This document shows, in pieces, positions 18,182 to 27,058 of a DNA stretch of 53,567 bases. The notes beneath the pieces are model-generated. The model was not told the DNA's origin and did not search any database. It worked only from the letters and a program-made list of their open reading frames with translations. The stretch comes from Clostridia bacterium (GTDB lineage: Bacteria > Bacillota > Clostridia > Christensenellales > Aristaeellaceae): assembly GCA_017512905.1 (NCBI GenBank), contig JAFWEL010000129.1, positions 1 through 53,567 on the forward strand, written 5' to 3'. The position numbers and the translations under genes are program-made. How positions within the stretch are numbered: position 1 is the first letter of the stretch; each line of letters opens with the position of its first letter.

Positions 18182-19468
18182 CTACATCTGCGCCAGCAGC
18201 TTCTCGGCGCTGACCAGCCGGACGCACAGCGCGAACAGCTCCGCGGCGGCGGAAAGCTCCGGCAGGGAGGGATAGGACGGGGCGATGCGGATGCTGTTGT
18301 CCTGGGGGTCCTTGCCGTAGGGCCAGGTGGCGCCCGCGGGGGTCAGCACCACGCCGGCCTTCTTGGCCCGGGCCACGATGGCCTTGGCGCAGCCCGGCAG
18401 GCTTTCAAAGTGGATGAAGTAGCCGCCCAAGGGCTTGGTCCAGCTGCCGATTTCCAGGCCGCCCAGCTTCTCCTCCAGCGTGTTTTCCACCATCTCAAAT
18501 TTGGGGCGGAGGATGTCGGCGTGCTTGCGCATGTGCTCCACCATGCCGTGGATCCCGCCGAAGAAGCGCACGTGGCGCAGCTGGTTCACCTTGTCATGGC
18601 CGATGGTCTGCCGCCTGAGCTGGTTGGTGATGTCGTCCATGTTGTTGGGCGAGGTGGCCAGGGCGGCGATGCCGGAGCCGGGGAAGGTGATCTTGCTGGT
18701 GGAGGAGAATTTGTACACCAGGTCCGGGTTGCCGGCCCGCTTGCACTCGGCCAGGATCTCGATCAGGTAATCCTGCTTCTCGTCATAAAGGTGGTGCATG
18801 CCGTAGGCGTTGTCCCAGAAGATGCGGAAATCCTGGGCGGCCGGCTTCAGGCGGGCGAAGCGGCGCACGGTCTCGTCGCTGTAGGAATAGCCCTGGGGAT
18901 TGGAGTACTTGGGGACACACCAGATGCCCTTGACGGCCTCGTCCTCGGCCACCAGCTTTTCCACCAGGTCCATCTGGGGGCCGGTGGGCGTCATGGGCAC
19001 GGGGATCATCTCGATGCCGAAGTACTGCGTGATGGCGAAGTGGCGATCGTAGCCGGGCACGGGGCACAGGAACTTCACGTGGTCCAGCTTGCACCAGGGC
19101 GTGGAGCCCATGATGCCGTGGGTATAGGCCCGGGACACGGTGTCATACATCACGTTCAGGCTGGAATTGCCGTAGATGATGATATCCTTGGGGTTGTTCT
19201 CCATCATGTCGCCCAGCAGCTCCCGGGCCTCTTCGATGCCGGTCAGCGCGCCGTAGTTGCGGCAGTCGGTGCCGTCGTCACAGGTCAGGTCGCTGTCGGA
19301 ATCCAGCACGTCCATCATCCCCATGGACAGGTCCAGCTGTTCCTTGCAGGGCACGCCGCGGCTCATGTTCAGGTGAATGCCCATGGCCTGAAATTTCTGG
19401 TATTCCTTTTTAAGATGGGCGATCTCGTTCTCCAGCTCCTCGCGGTTCATTTCCGCATAGCTCTTCAT
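18182..19468 (-). CDS. PLP-dependent aminotransferase, aspartate aminotransferase/MocR-like fold
   Basis: A 428-residue fold-type I aminotransferase. The PLP-binding Lys lies in YKFSSTSKITFPGSG, and the substrate-contacting Arg region is NSIRIAPSYPSL. The N-terminal stretch SRGVPCKEQLDLS and the length match the class I/II group often annotated as aspartate aminotransferase in Clostridia. The ATG at 19468 is chosen (GGAAAGG upstream); an open frame continues 42 codons further without a ribosome site. Monocistronic, divergent from glgP. The amino-donor specificity is not visible. Confidence 0.9.
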   Translation of the reverse strand: MKSYAEMNREELENEIAHLKKEYQKFQAMGIHLNMSRGVPCKEQLDLSMGMMDVLDSDSDLTCDDGTDCRNYGALTGIEEARELLGDMMENNPKDIIIYGNSSLNVMYDTVSRAYTHGIMGSTPWCKLDHVKFLCPVPGYDRHFAITQYFGIEMIPVPMTPTGPQMDLVEKLVAEDEAVKGIWCVPKYSNPQGYSYSDETVRRFARLKPAAQDFRIFWDNAYGMHHLYDEKQDYLIEILAECKRAGNPDLVYKFSSTSKITFPGSGIAALATSPNNMDDITNQLRRQTIGHDKVNQLRHVRFFGGIHGMVEHMRKHADILRPKFEMVENTLEEKLGGLEIGSWTKPLGGYFIHFESLPGCAKAIVARAKKAGVVLTPAGATWPYGKDPQDNSIRIAPSYPSLPELSAAAELFALCVRLVSAEKLLAQM

Positions 19469-19563
19469 AGCGCAATCCGACCTTTCCCGAATGAGTGTTG
19501 CTTTTGATATTTTATCATATGTCCATGCCCATTTCCACACTACAAACGAATTATTTAAGGTTA

Positions 19564-19597
19564 AATTTGCATTTTTATGCATGGCATAATGCAAATT
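19564..19597. promoter_or_regulatory. Operator-like palindrome between aminotransferase and glgP
   Basis: Nested inverted repeat: outer arms AATTTGCAT/ATGCAAATT (19564-19572, 19589-19597) and inner arms TATGC/GCATA around ATG. It sits in the 365-bp divergent region, about 95 bp upstream of the aminotransferase start and about 160 bp before the glgP promoter. The rest of this gap has no gene. It could be a regulator site; no cognate regulator is identified. Confidence 0.4.
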
Positions 19598-19758
19598 CAG
19601 GTCGTCAACGGCTCAACCGCGCCGGCGCATACCCTCCCGGAGGCCCCGCATATATTGCCTTCGCCCGATTTTATAAAGTCGCCATTGAATCCCCGTGAAC
19701 AAAAGGCGAAGCCGCCCTTGTATCAGCGTTTTCAACCAAAAAATCAACACACAATCCA

Positions 19759-19787
19759 TTGAAGAACCTCCATTTATGTGTTATAGT
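19759..19787 (+). promoter_or_regulatory. Promoter of glgP
   Basis: TTGAAG (19759-19764), 17-bp spacer, TATAGT (19782-19787), about 45 bp before the GTG start; CGGAGGTG ribosome site at 19821-19828. Confidence 0.65.
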
Positions 19788-19833
19788 GACAGTTGAACTT
19801 ACCGCAGTGCCTTAATCTTTCGGAGGTGTTTTT

Positions 19834-22281
19834 GTGAAATTCGAACGGATGACCGTTGAACAGATCAAGGAGAGCATACTCAACAAGCTGCATACCCAGT
19901 TTGCCTGTGACGTGGCCGACGCCACCCCGGAGCAGCTGTACCAGGCCCTGGCCCTGGTGGTGCGCGACGAGATCATGCAGCGCCGCAGCGCTTCCCGCGG
20001 CGCCCGGAAGGAGCAGCAGGCCAAAAAGGTCTACTACCTCAGCGCCGAATTCCTGGTGGGCCGCGCCCTGCACAACAACATGGTCAATCTGGTCAACGAG
20101 ACCAACTATATGAAGGCCCTGGATGAGCTGGGCATCGACCGCTCCGTGGTGTTCGAGGAGGAGCCGGAGCCCGGCCTGGGCAACGGCGGTCTGGGCCGCC
20201 TGGCCGCCTGCTTCCTGGATTCCCTGACCACGCTGAAGCTGCCCGCCATGGGCTGCACCATCCGCTATGAGTTCGGCCTGTTCCGCCAGAGGCTGGTGGA
20301 CGGCTACCAGGTGGAAGTGCCCGACAACTGGCTGGCCAGCGGCAACATCTGGGAGATTCCCCATCCCCAGGACGCCGTGGAGATCCACTTCGGCGGCCGC
20401 ATCGAAACCTATGAGGACAACGGCCGCACCTATTACCGCCACCTGGACTACAAGACCGTCCAGGCCATGCCCTATGACATCCCGGTAGTGGGCTATGACA
20501 GCACCAAGGTCAACTTCCTGCGCACCTGGAGCGCCAAGGCGATCAACCAGATCGACATGATGCACTTCAACCGCGGCCAGTACGTCCAGGCCATGGAGGA
20601 GCGGGAGCTGGCGGAGGTCATCTCCAAGATCCTCTATCCCAACGACGACAGCTACCAGGGCAAGGAGCTGCGCCTGAAGCAGCAGTATTTCTTCTCCTCC
20701 GCCTCCGTACAGTTCGCGGTGAAGGAGTTCATCGACACCTACGGCTATAACTTCGCCATCTTCCCGGACAAGGTGGCCATCCACATCAACGACACCCACC
20801 CCGCCGTCGCCCTCCCCGAGCTGATGCGCATCCTGATGGACGACTACGGCGTGGGCTGGGACGAGGCCGAGGCCATTTGCCGCCGCACCTTCGCCTACAC
20901 CAACCACACCGTGCTGGTGGAGGCGCTGGAAAAGTGGCCCGAAAGCCTGTTCCGCGAACAGCTGCCCCGCATCTACATGATCCTCGAGGAGATGAACCGC
21001 CGGCTGTGCGCCAAGCTGTGGGACGCCTTCCCCGGCCAGTGGGAGCGCATCGGCCACATGGCCATCCTCGCCTACAACCAGGTGCACATGGCCAACCTGT
21101 GCGTGGCCTACACCCACTCCGTCAACGGCGTGTCGGCCATCCACACCGACATCCTCAAGCGCCAGACCTTCCACGACTTCTACATGCTGGAGCCGAGGAA
21201 GTTCGTCAACGTCACCAACGGCATCACCCATCGCCGCTGGCTGATGCAGTGCAACCCCGAGCTGTCCGCCCTGATCGACGAGGCCATCGGCACCGACTGG
21301 CGCAAGGACATGAAGAAGATCGAGGCGCTGAAGCCCTTTGCCGACGACGCGGCCTTCCGCCAGAAGTTCGAGGAGATCAAGTATCACAACAAGCTGCGCC
21401 TGGCCGACGCCGTGTACCGCCATCAGGGCATTGAGATGAACCCCGACAGCATCTTCGACGCCCAGGCCAAGCGCCTGCACGAGTACAAGCGCCAGCTGAT
21501 GAACGCGCTGGGCATCATGATGCTCTACAACGACATCGACGAGCATCCCGATAAGGAATTCCATTCCCGCACCTTCATCTTCGGCGCGAAGGCGGCCCCC
21601 GGCTACCATCGGGCGAAGCTGACCATCAAGCTGATCAACGCCGTGGGCGACCTGGTGCGCAAGCATCCCCGGGCCTCGAAGCTGATCAACGTGGTGTTCC
21701 TGGAGAACTACTGCGTCTCCCAGGCCGAGCTGCTGATGCCCGCCACCGAGATCAGCCAGCAGATCTCCACCGCCGGCAAGGAGGCCAGCGGCACCGGCAA
21801 CATGAAGTTCATGATGAACGGCGCGGTGACCCTGGGCACCATGGACGGCGCGAACTGCGAAATCTACGACCAGGTGGGCGCGGACAACATCTACATCTTC
21901 GGCCTGACGGCCCAGGAGGTGGAGAGCGGCTACGCCACCTATCGCGCCCACGACATCTACGAGACCAACCCGAAGGTCCGCAAGGTGATGGAGCAGCTGA
22001 TCGACGGCACCCTGTGCCCCGAGAACCCCCGTATGTTCCAGGAGATCTACCACTCCCTGCTGTTTGGCGACTACGGCGGAATGGCCGACCCCTACTTCGT
22101 GCTGAAGGACCTGACCAGCTACATCACCACCCAGAAGGAAATGATGGCGGATTACGACAACCGCGACCTGTGGCTGAGAAAGGCTGTGCTGAACACCGCC
22201 TGCTCCGGCCTGTTCACCTCGGACCGTTCCATCGAGGAATACAACCGGCAGATCTGGCATCTGAAGCCGCTGAAGCTGTAA
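19834..22281 (+). CDS. glgP: Glycogen/starch alpha-glucan phosphorylase (GT35)
   Basis: An 815-residue phosphorylase that releases glucose-1-phosphate from alpha-1,4-glucans. Signatures: EPEPGLGNGGLGRLAACFLDS, the DTHPA region, AKRLHEYKRQ, and the PLP-lysine region EASGTGNMKFMMNGA. The start is GTG with GGAGGTG 6 bp upstream; length is normal (800-840). It stands alone with its own promoter. A MITE-like element begins 8 bp after the stop. Confidence 0.97.
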   Translation: MKFERMTVEQIKESILNKLHTQFACDVADATPEQLYQALALVVRDEIMQRRSASRGARKEQQAKKVYYLSAEFLVGRALHNNMVNLVNETNYMKALDELGIDRSVVFEEEPEPGLGNGGLGRLAACFLDSLTTLKLPAMGCTIRYEFGLFRQRLVDGYQVEVPDNWLASGNIWEIPHPQDAVEIHFGGRIETYEDNGRTYYRHLDYKTVQAMPYDIPVVGYDSTKVNFLRTWSAKAINQIDMMHFNRGQYVQAMEERELAEVISKILYPNDDSYQGKELRLKQQYFFSSASVQFAVKEFIDTYGYNFAIFPDKVAIHINDTHPAVALPELMRILMDDYGVGWDEAEAICRRTFAYTNHTVLVEALEKWPESLFREQLPRIYMILEEMNRRLCAKLWDAFPGQWERIGHMAILAYNQVHMANLCVAYTHSVNGVSAIHTDILKRQTFHDFYMLEPRKFVNVTNGITHRRWLMQCNPELSALIDEAIGTDWRKDMKKIEALKPFADDAAFRQKFEEIKYHNKLRLADAVYRHQGIEMNPDSIFDAQAKRLHEYKRQLMNALGIMMLYNDIDEHPDKEFHSRTFIFGAKAAPGYHRAKLTIKLINAVGDLVRKHPRASKLINVVFLENYCVSQAELLMPATEISQQISTAGKEASGTGNMKFMMNGAVTLGTMDGANCEIYDQVGADNIYIFGLTAQEVESGYATYRAHDIYETNPKVRKVMEQLIDGTLCPENPRMFQEIYHSLLFGDYGGMADPYFVLKDLTSYITTQKEMMADYDNRDLWLRKAVLNTACSGLFTSDRSIEEYNRQIWHLKPLKL

Positions 22282-22288
22282 TGCCAAT

Positions 22289-22569
22289 CGACAAGGGACT
22301 GTCTTAAAAAGAATATCGCTGCATTAAACAACTGTAGGGGCGCCGTTGCGGCGCCCGTCCGGGTACGAAATGTGTCGTTGTACCCGGCGGGCGGCGCAAC
22401 GCCGCCCCTACAATTGCATATCCTAATATGCTTATGCTATTACTATGAAAAGCAGTAGAATAGCGACTTATGGTACATGTAGCGGCGACAATCTGCCGCC
22501 ATATGGCGCTTGCTTTTCATTCATGGTGGCTCTACTTGTGGTATGATGGTTTTGAGACAGCCCCTGTCG
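22289..22569. mobile_element. MITE-like element with IS-type terminal inverted repeats
   Basis: A non-coding 281-bp segment bounded by near-matching inverted ends: CGACAAGGGACTGTCTTAAAA (22289-22309) and the complement of TTTTGAGACAGCCCCTGTCG (22550-22569). Ends of the GGGGCTGTCTCAAAA style occur in some insertion sequences, so this looks like a non-autonomous derivative. It has no open frame of note and carries the GC-rich repeat copy B inside. TAATG occurs near both borders (22279-22283, 22570-22574), but the left one does not abut the repeat, so it is not a clean target duplication. Confidence 0.55.
22334..22411. repeat. GC-rich palindromic repeat, copy B
   Basis: A 78-bp repeat, inverted relative to copy A at 4561-4635. 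It begins GTAGGGGCGCCGTTGCGGCG and ends GGCGCAACGCCGCCCCTAC; the middle differs more between copies. Nested within the MITE-like element 22289-22569. Confidence 0.8.
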
Positions 22570-22581
22570 TAATGAATAGAT

Positions 22582-23124
22582 CTATTGCCCCAGCACGTCG
22601 TCCAGCGTGATCTGGTTTTCCAGCGTCGATTCGGCCGGGGGCTTCTTGATGCGCCGGGCATTGGCCTGGCGCAGTCGGGCGATCTCCTTTTCCTGGGCGT
22701 TGATCAGGTCCTGCATGCGGCGGAGGGTCTCGGCCGACTCTTCCTGCTGCTGCCGCAGCTTCTTCCGGCCGTCGCTGACCTGCTTTTCCAGCTGCTCCAC
22801 CTTCAGGCGGTTCGCGCCCTCCTCTTTTTCCGCGAGTATGCGCAGGCCGCTCTCCCGAAACAGCGACATGTTCAGGTCGCTGGCCCGGTTTTCCATCTCC
22901 TGGAAATCGCTTTCGTATTTTTCCAGCCGCTGGCGCAGGCGGCGGATCTCCAGCTCCCGCCGGTCCAGCACCTGCTGAAGGTTCTGGCGGATGGCGTGCT
23001 CCTTCTGCATCTTCTGGAGATGCGCCTGGGTCTTCGTCAGCGACACATGCAACGTCCTGCATCGCCAGATCAGCCATGCCGCCAGTATCACCAGCGCCAC
23101 CAGGGCGATTATCGCGTACAGCAA
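22582..23124 (-). CDS. Single-pass membrane protein with long coiled coil
   Basis: A 180-residue protein: one N-terminal TM (LLYAIIALVALVILAAWLIW), then about 120 residues of heptad-rich, Arg/Glu/Gln-rich coiled coil (QQVLDRRELEIRRLRQRLE and following), and a short tail ending TLDDVLGQ. The TTG at 23124 is preferred because AAGGGAGGT lies 8 bp upstream, while the ATG at 23154 overlaps a TATAAT-type -10 box (23153-23158, minus strand). Not a recognised family; general form resembles envelope or division-associated coiled-coil proteins. Confidence 0.65.
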   Translation of the reverse strand: MLYAIIALVALVILAAWLIWRCRTLHVSLTKTQAHLQKMQKEHAIRQNLQQVLDRRELEIRRLRQRLEKYESDFQEMENRASDLNMSLFRESGLRILAEKEEGANRLKVEQLEKQVSDGRKKLRQQQEESAETLRRMQDLINAQEKEIARLRQANARRIKKPPAESTLENQITLDDVLGQ

Positions 23125-23242
23125 GGCATATACCTCCCTTGAGATATATCCCATTATACCACAACTTTTGCCCTGCGCAGCGGAATCACCCGAAATGCGC
23201 GATTTTAGTCACATTTCCCCGACCGGGCCCCTGACGCGCCGG

Positions 23243-23419
23243 TCACGCGCCGAAGCGCCACATCAGGAATCCCACGCTGATCAGGCAGATGCCCAGCGCG
23301 GAGGTCCATACCCAGCGGGGCACGAATATCAGGAACATCAGCACGCCCACCGCCATCAGTACGATGCCCGCTACACGTGTGCCGCTGTTACCCGGCTTGT
23401 AACCGCAAGAGCGTCCCAT
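23243..23419 (-). CDS. Small membrane protein
   Basis: A 58-residue protein, MGRSCGYKPGNSGTRV followed by two close hydrophobic segments. The ATG at 23419 is chosen because GGAGGTG lies 6-8 bp upstream; two in-frame ATGs upstream overlap the ribosome site. It lies 30 bp downstream of the methyltransferase gene, probably co-transcribed. Function unknown. Confidence 0.65.
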   Translation of the reverse strand: MGRSCGYKPGNSGTRVAGIVLMAVGVLMFLIFVPRWVWTSALGICLISVGFLMWRFGA

Positions 23420-23449
23420 CCCCATCACCTCCATGGATCATGGTATGCG

Positions 23450-23965
23450 TCAGGGACGGGAAGGGTTCACCTCGATGCCCTCCAGCTTCAGGAGGGCAAC
23501 CTTGCGATCGAGTCCGCCGCCGTAGCCGGTCAGCCTGCCGTCGCTGCCCAGCACCCGGTGGCAGGGCACGATCAACGAAATCGGGTTGTGTCCCACGGCG
23601 CCGCCCACCGCGCGACTGGCCATGTGGTCGATGCCCCGCTCCAGGGCGATCTGACGGGCGATGGCGCCGTAGGTGGTGGTCGTGCCATAGGGAATCTGCA
23701 TCAGCAACTCGCCCACGCGATTGCGGAACGCCGGACCGATCAGGTGGACCGGCGGTATAAAGCCCGGGTTCTGGCCTGAAAAATAGATATCCAGCCATCG
23801 CGCCGCCGCGTCGAAGAACGGCGACGGGCGCTCCTCCGCGTTTGGGGAAAGCCCTTCCCCCATGTGCCGCTGGTTTTCGACAAACCAAAGCCCCGTCAGG
23901 CCCACGTCGTCCGCCGCGAGCAGGATCTGCCCCAGCGGAGACGCATAATGATGCGTGTACCGCAT
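23450..23965 (-). CDS. ogt: Methylated-DNA--protein-cysteine S-methyltransferase
   Basis: A 171-residue suicide repair enzyme that removes O6-alkyl groups from guanine. The active-site motif is VPCHRVLGSDGRLTGYGGG, and the helix-turn-helix-like region MQIPYGTTTTYGAIA precedes it. The ATG at 23965 is preceded by GGGAGGCGAAGGAT; the frame is open 23 codons upstream but without a ribosome site. Divergent from era. Confidence 0.95.
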   Translation of the reverse strand: MRYTHHYASPLGQILLAADDVGLTGLWFVENQRHMGEGLSPNAEERPSPFFDAAARWLDIYFSGQNPGFIPPVHLIGPAFRNRVGELLMQIPYGTTTTYGAIARQIALERGIDHMASRAVGGAVGHNPISLIVPCHRVLGSDGRLTGYGGGLDRKVALLKLEGIEVNPSRP

Positions 23966-24046
23966 ATCCTTCGCCTCCCTTTGTTCATGGTTATCGGCTG
24001 GCACCATTGTAATACAAGCGTGCCAAAATGTCAAACGTCTGTTCGA

Positions 24047-24075
24047 TTGTGCTTTTCATTTACCTGTGCTATAAT
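24047..24075 (+). promoter_or_regulatory. Promoter of era-recO
   Basis: TTGTGC (24047-24052), 17-bp spacer, TATAAT (24070-24075), about 55 bp upstream of the era TTG start. Confidence 0.65.
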
Positions 24076-24130
24076 TATATTGAAGTAATATACCGCCCGG
24101 GCGCGGCCCGCGGCGCATGGAGGAAGCGCA

Positions 24131-25021
24131 TTGTCTGATAAGAAATTCCGTTCCGGCTTCGTGGCCATACTGGGCCGGCCCAACGTGGGCAAATCGAGCC
24201 TGATGAACCGCTTTGTGGGGGAAAAGGTGGCCATCATCTCCAACCATCCCCAGACCACCCGCAACAAGCTGCTGGGCGTGGCCACGGGGGACGACTGGCA
24301 GATCGTTTTTGTGGATACCCCCGGCCTGCACAAGCCCCGCACGAAGTTGGGCGAATACATGATGAAGTCCGCCAGCGACGCCCGGGAGGGCGTGGACGCG
24401 GTGCTGTGCGTGGTGGACGGCCAGCACATCGGCGCGGGCGACATGGCCGTGATGCAGGACATCGCGAAGATGAACTGCCCCAAGTTCCTGGCGGTCAACA
24501 AGATCGACATCGTCTCCGAGGAGAAGCTGTTTCCCCAGCTGGCCCGGCTGCACGATTGCGGCTACGACCAGATCGTGTCCACCTCCGCCCGCACCGGCGA
24601 AAACGTGGACCTGCTGCTGAAGCTGCTGATCGAGGCCATGCCCGAAGGCCCGAAGTACTTCCCCGACGACATGATCACCGACCAGCCCGAGCGGGTGATG
24701 TGCGCCGAGATCATCCGGGAGAAGGCCCTGCGCAACCTGCGGGACGAGGTACCCCATGGGGTGGGCGTGGAGATGCTGCAGATCGAGAAAGTCTCGGACA
24801 CGCTGACCGAGATCCACGCCAATGTGTACTGCGAGCGGGCCAGCCACAAGTCCATCATCATCGGCAAGCAGGGCTCCATGCTGCGCACCATCGGCAGCGA
24901 AGCCCGGGCCGACATCGAGCGGCTTTTGGGCACAAAGGTCAACCTGAAGCTGTGGGTCAAGGTCCGCGAGGATTGGCGCAACCGCACCGGCGACCTTCGG
25001 GCCTTGGGCTACGAGGAATAG
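24131..25021 (+). CDS. era: GTPase Era
   Basis: A 296-residue essential GTPase for 30S ribosome maturation. G1 GRPNVGKSS, G2 region QTTRNK, G3 DTPG, G4 NKID, then a KH domain binding the 16S rRNA 3' end (SIIIGKQGSMLRTIG, KVNLKLWVKVREDWRN). The start is TTG with GGAGGAAG 5-8 bp upstream. It is followed after 1 bp by recO, an order common in Bacillota. Confidence 0.98.
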   Translation: MSDKKFRSGFVAILGRPNVGKSSLMNRFVGEKVAIISNHPQTTRNKLLGVATGDDWQIVFVDTPGLHKPRTKLGEYMMKSASDAREGVDAVLCVVDGQHIGAGDMAVMQDIAKMNCPKFLAVNKIDIVSEEKLFPQLARLHDCGYDQIVSTSARTGENVDLLLKLLIEAMPEGPKYFPDDMITDQPERVMCAEIIREKALRNLRDEVPHGVGVEMLQIEKVSDTLTEIHANVYCERASHKSIIIGKQGSMLRTIGSEARADIERLLGTKVNLKLWVKVREDWRNRTGDLRALGYEE

Positions 25022-25022
25022 C

Positions 25023-25772
25023 ATGCCCGTCATCACCACCGCCGGACTGGTGCTGCGCCGGGCGGATTATTCCGATTATGACCGCATGGTCACGCTGTTC
25101 TCGCCGGACATGGGCCGGGTGGACGCCATCGCCAGGGGCTGCCGCCGGCCAAAGTCCCCCCTGGTCAACGCCGTCGAGCCCTTCACCAGCGGCGAATATC
25201 AGCTATACCAGCACAAGGAGCGGTTCTCGCTGGAGCAGTGCCAGATCTCCGACAGCTACTTCGAACTTCGGTCGGACTACGAACGGCTGCGGCACGGCGT
25301 GTACTGGCTGCGCCTGCTGGACACGGCGATACTGCCCGACTCCCCCGCCCCGGAGCTCTTCATCACCACCTTGCGGGCGCTGGCCCACCTGAACTACGGC
25401 GAATTGCCGCCGGAGCTGGTGACCTTTGCCTTCGAGGCCCACTTCATGCGACTGATGGGGCTGTCTCCCCGGATGGACGCCTGCATGCTCTGCGGCAGGC
25501 CGGTGGACGGGGACGCCCGGTTCGACCCTGACCTGGGCGGCACGGTGTGCCTGAACTGCCACTCCCCCGCCCCGACGATCACCAACGGCGCGCGCCGGAT
25601 CCTGATGAAGCTGCCCCGCACCCAGTTCGACAAATTCCAGCTGCTCATCGACCGCCCCGAATGGCCGGAGGCCGCCCGGCTTCTGCGCAGCTGCGTCAAC
25701 CTGCGTATGCATATGGACAGGTTCACACCACCGCTGCCAGGTGATGAAGCCCCGGAAGGCGCGTCACGTTGA
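25023..25772 (+). CDS. recO: DNA repair protein RecO
   Basis: A 249-residue RecFOR-pathway protein that loads RecA and anneals strands. N-terminal OB fold (TTAGLVLRRADYSDYDRMVTL), helical C-terminal domain, and the zinc-binding pair CMLCG and CLNCH. It starts one base after the era stop (coupled). Normal length. Confidence 0.96.
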   Translation: MPVITTAGLVLRRADYSDYDRMVTLFSPDMGRVDAIARGCRRPKSPLVNAVEPFTSGEYQLYQHKERFSLEQCQISDSYFELRSDYERLRHGVYWLRLLDTAILPDSPAPELFITTLRALAHLNYGELPPELVTFAFEAHFMRLMGLSPRMDACMLCGRPVDGDARFDPDLGGTVCLNCHSPAPTITNGARRILMKLPRTQFDKFQLLIDRPEWPEAARLLRSCVNLRMHMDRFTPPLPGDEAPEGASR

Positions 25773-25829
25773 TTCCCCTGCAGGAATGGCGTCGTTTGGC
25801 TTATATAAATGTTAAATTTGACGCATGTC

Positions 25830-25859
25830 TTGCATTCATTTATCATATTATGTTATAAT
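25830..25859 (+). promoter_or_regulatory. Promoter of the response-regulator pair
   Basis: TTGCAT (25830-25835), 18-bp spacer, TATAAT (25854-25859) in an AT-rich gap of 155 bp after recO. Confidence 0.6.
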
Positions 25860-25927
25860 TGAGATAATAAGGAATAACATTTCTTTTGACTGAAAGGAAG
25901 TGACCACTGAGTCAAGGAGGGATTGAC

Positions 25928-26593
25928 ATGCCAAAGCCCACCATTTTATGCATTGACGCGCAACAAAACGTACTCGATTTACTCTACGCATCCCTTTCCA
26001 CATCCGGCTATACCGTTCATACCACCCATTTGGGCCTTGACGTCATCAACACCACCGCCGATCTGGTCATACTCGACATTCACCTGCCCGACATCGACGG
26101 CCTTGAGCTGATCAGGACCCTGCGCTCGATATCCACCGTTCCCATATTGGTTTTGACCGAATCCACCGATGAGATCGACGCCGTGCTCGCCTTCGAATAC
26201 GGCGCGGATGACTTTGTGACCAAGCCGTTCTCCATGCGGGAGCTGACATCCCGCGTCAGGGCCATACTGCGCCGCTGTGGCAATGGCAATCCCGACGACA
26301 AGATCAAGGTCGGCCCCATCCTGATCGACAGCGAAAATTACGAGGCCTTCAGAAACGGGGAAAAGATGATCCTGACGCTGAAGGAATACGAGCTGCTGAA
26401 GGCGCTGGCCTCGTCGCCCGGAAGGGTGCTGTCCAGGGATTTCCTGCTGGACCGGATCTGGGGCCACGAATACTTCGGCGAGACCCGCACCGTCGATGTG
26501 CACATCCGGCACATTCGCCAGAAGCTGGGCGACGACGCGGCCATGATCGAAACCGTGCGGGGCGTCGGATACAAGCTGACCGCCACCGCCTGA
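25928..26593 (+). CDS. OmpR-type response regulator with altered acidic pocket (no partner kinase)
   Basis: A 221-residue regulator: receiver domain (residues 1-118), then a winged-helix DNA-binding domain ending VHIRHIRQKLGDDAAMIETVRGVGYKL. The phospho-acceptor Asp50 (VILDIHLPDIDG) and Lys (VTKPF) are present. The usual acidic pair at the start (VDD/E) reads CIDAQQN, so only one acid (D10) is kept. That could weaken Mg2+ binding and phosphorylation. No histidine kinase is nearby; a receiver-only protein follows. Confidence 0.92.
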   Translation: MPKPTILCIDAQQNVLDLLYASLSTSGYTVHTTHLGLDVINTTADLVILDIHLPDIDGLELIRTLRSISTVPILVLTESTDEIDAVLAFEYGADDFVTKPFSMRELTSRVRAILRRCGNGNPDDKIKVGPILIDSENYEAFRNGEKMILTLKEYELLKALASSPGRVLSRDFLLDRIWGHEYFGETRTVDVHIRHIRQKLGDDAAMIETVRGVGYKLTATA

Positions 26594-26641
26594 TTCCCTC
26601 CCCCACGACCGACGTCACAGACATGAGTGGGAGGTGATCTT

Positions 26642-27025
26642 GTGGAAGGGCCCATACTCTGCGTGGACGACGACGAGAACATCCTGGAAGTCCTGAGTGA
26701 AATGCTGGAGGCCGCGGGAATGCCGGTGCTGGTGGCCCGGACGGGCTACGACGCGCTGGCGCTGGCCATATCACAGCGTCCCGCCCTGATCCTGCTGGAC
26801 CTGGTGCTGCCGGACCTGCCCGGCGAGGAGGTGTGCAACAGGCTTCGCGCCCACGTCCCCACCGCGGATATCCCCATCATCATGCTGACGGTGAAGGGCG
26901 ACGAATCGGACAAGGTTTTCGGCTTTGAAAACGGCGCGGACGACTACGTGACCAAGCCCTTTTCAGCGCAGATTCTGCTGGCGCGCATCCGCGCCCTGCT
27001 CCGGCGGCGGGAAATGACCCGATAG
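26642..27025 (+). CDS. Stand-alone receiver domain (CheY-like) response regulator
   Basis: A 127-residue receiver with no output domain: acidic triad CVDDDEN, acceptor Asp53 (LLDLVLPDLPG), MLTVKG and Lys in VTKPF. GTG at 26642 with GGGAGGTG 5-7 bp upstream; a GTG at 26627 lies before the ribosome site and is rejected. It lies 48 bp after the OmpR-type gene, in the same direction; it may act as a phosphate relay or sink for it. Confidence 0.88.
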   Translation: MEGPILCVDDDENILEVLSEMLEAAGMPVLVARTGYDALALAISQRPALILLDLVLPDLPGEEVCNRLRAHVPTADIPIIMLTVKGDESDKVFGFENGADDYVTKPFSAQILLARIRALLRRREMTR

Positions 27026-27058
27026 AACAAGTGACGATCACATAAGGAGACGACTGAC

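Noticed and set aside
19774-22287. Open frame of over 800 codons antisense to glgP
   Set aside because: It mirrors a fully conserved phosphorylase, has no ribosome site, and its protein is a low-information mix of His, Gln, Val and Leu caused by GC-biased codons on the other strand.
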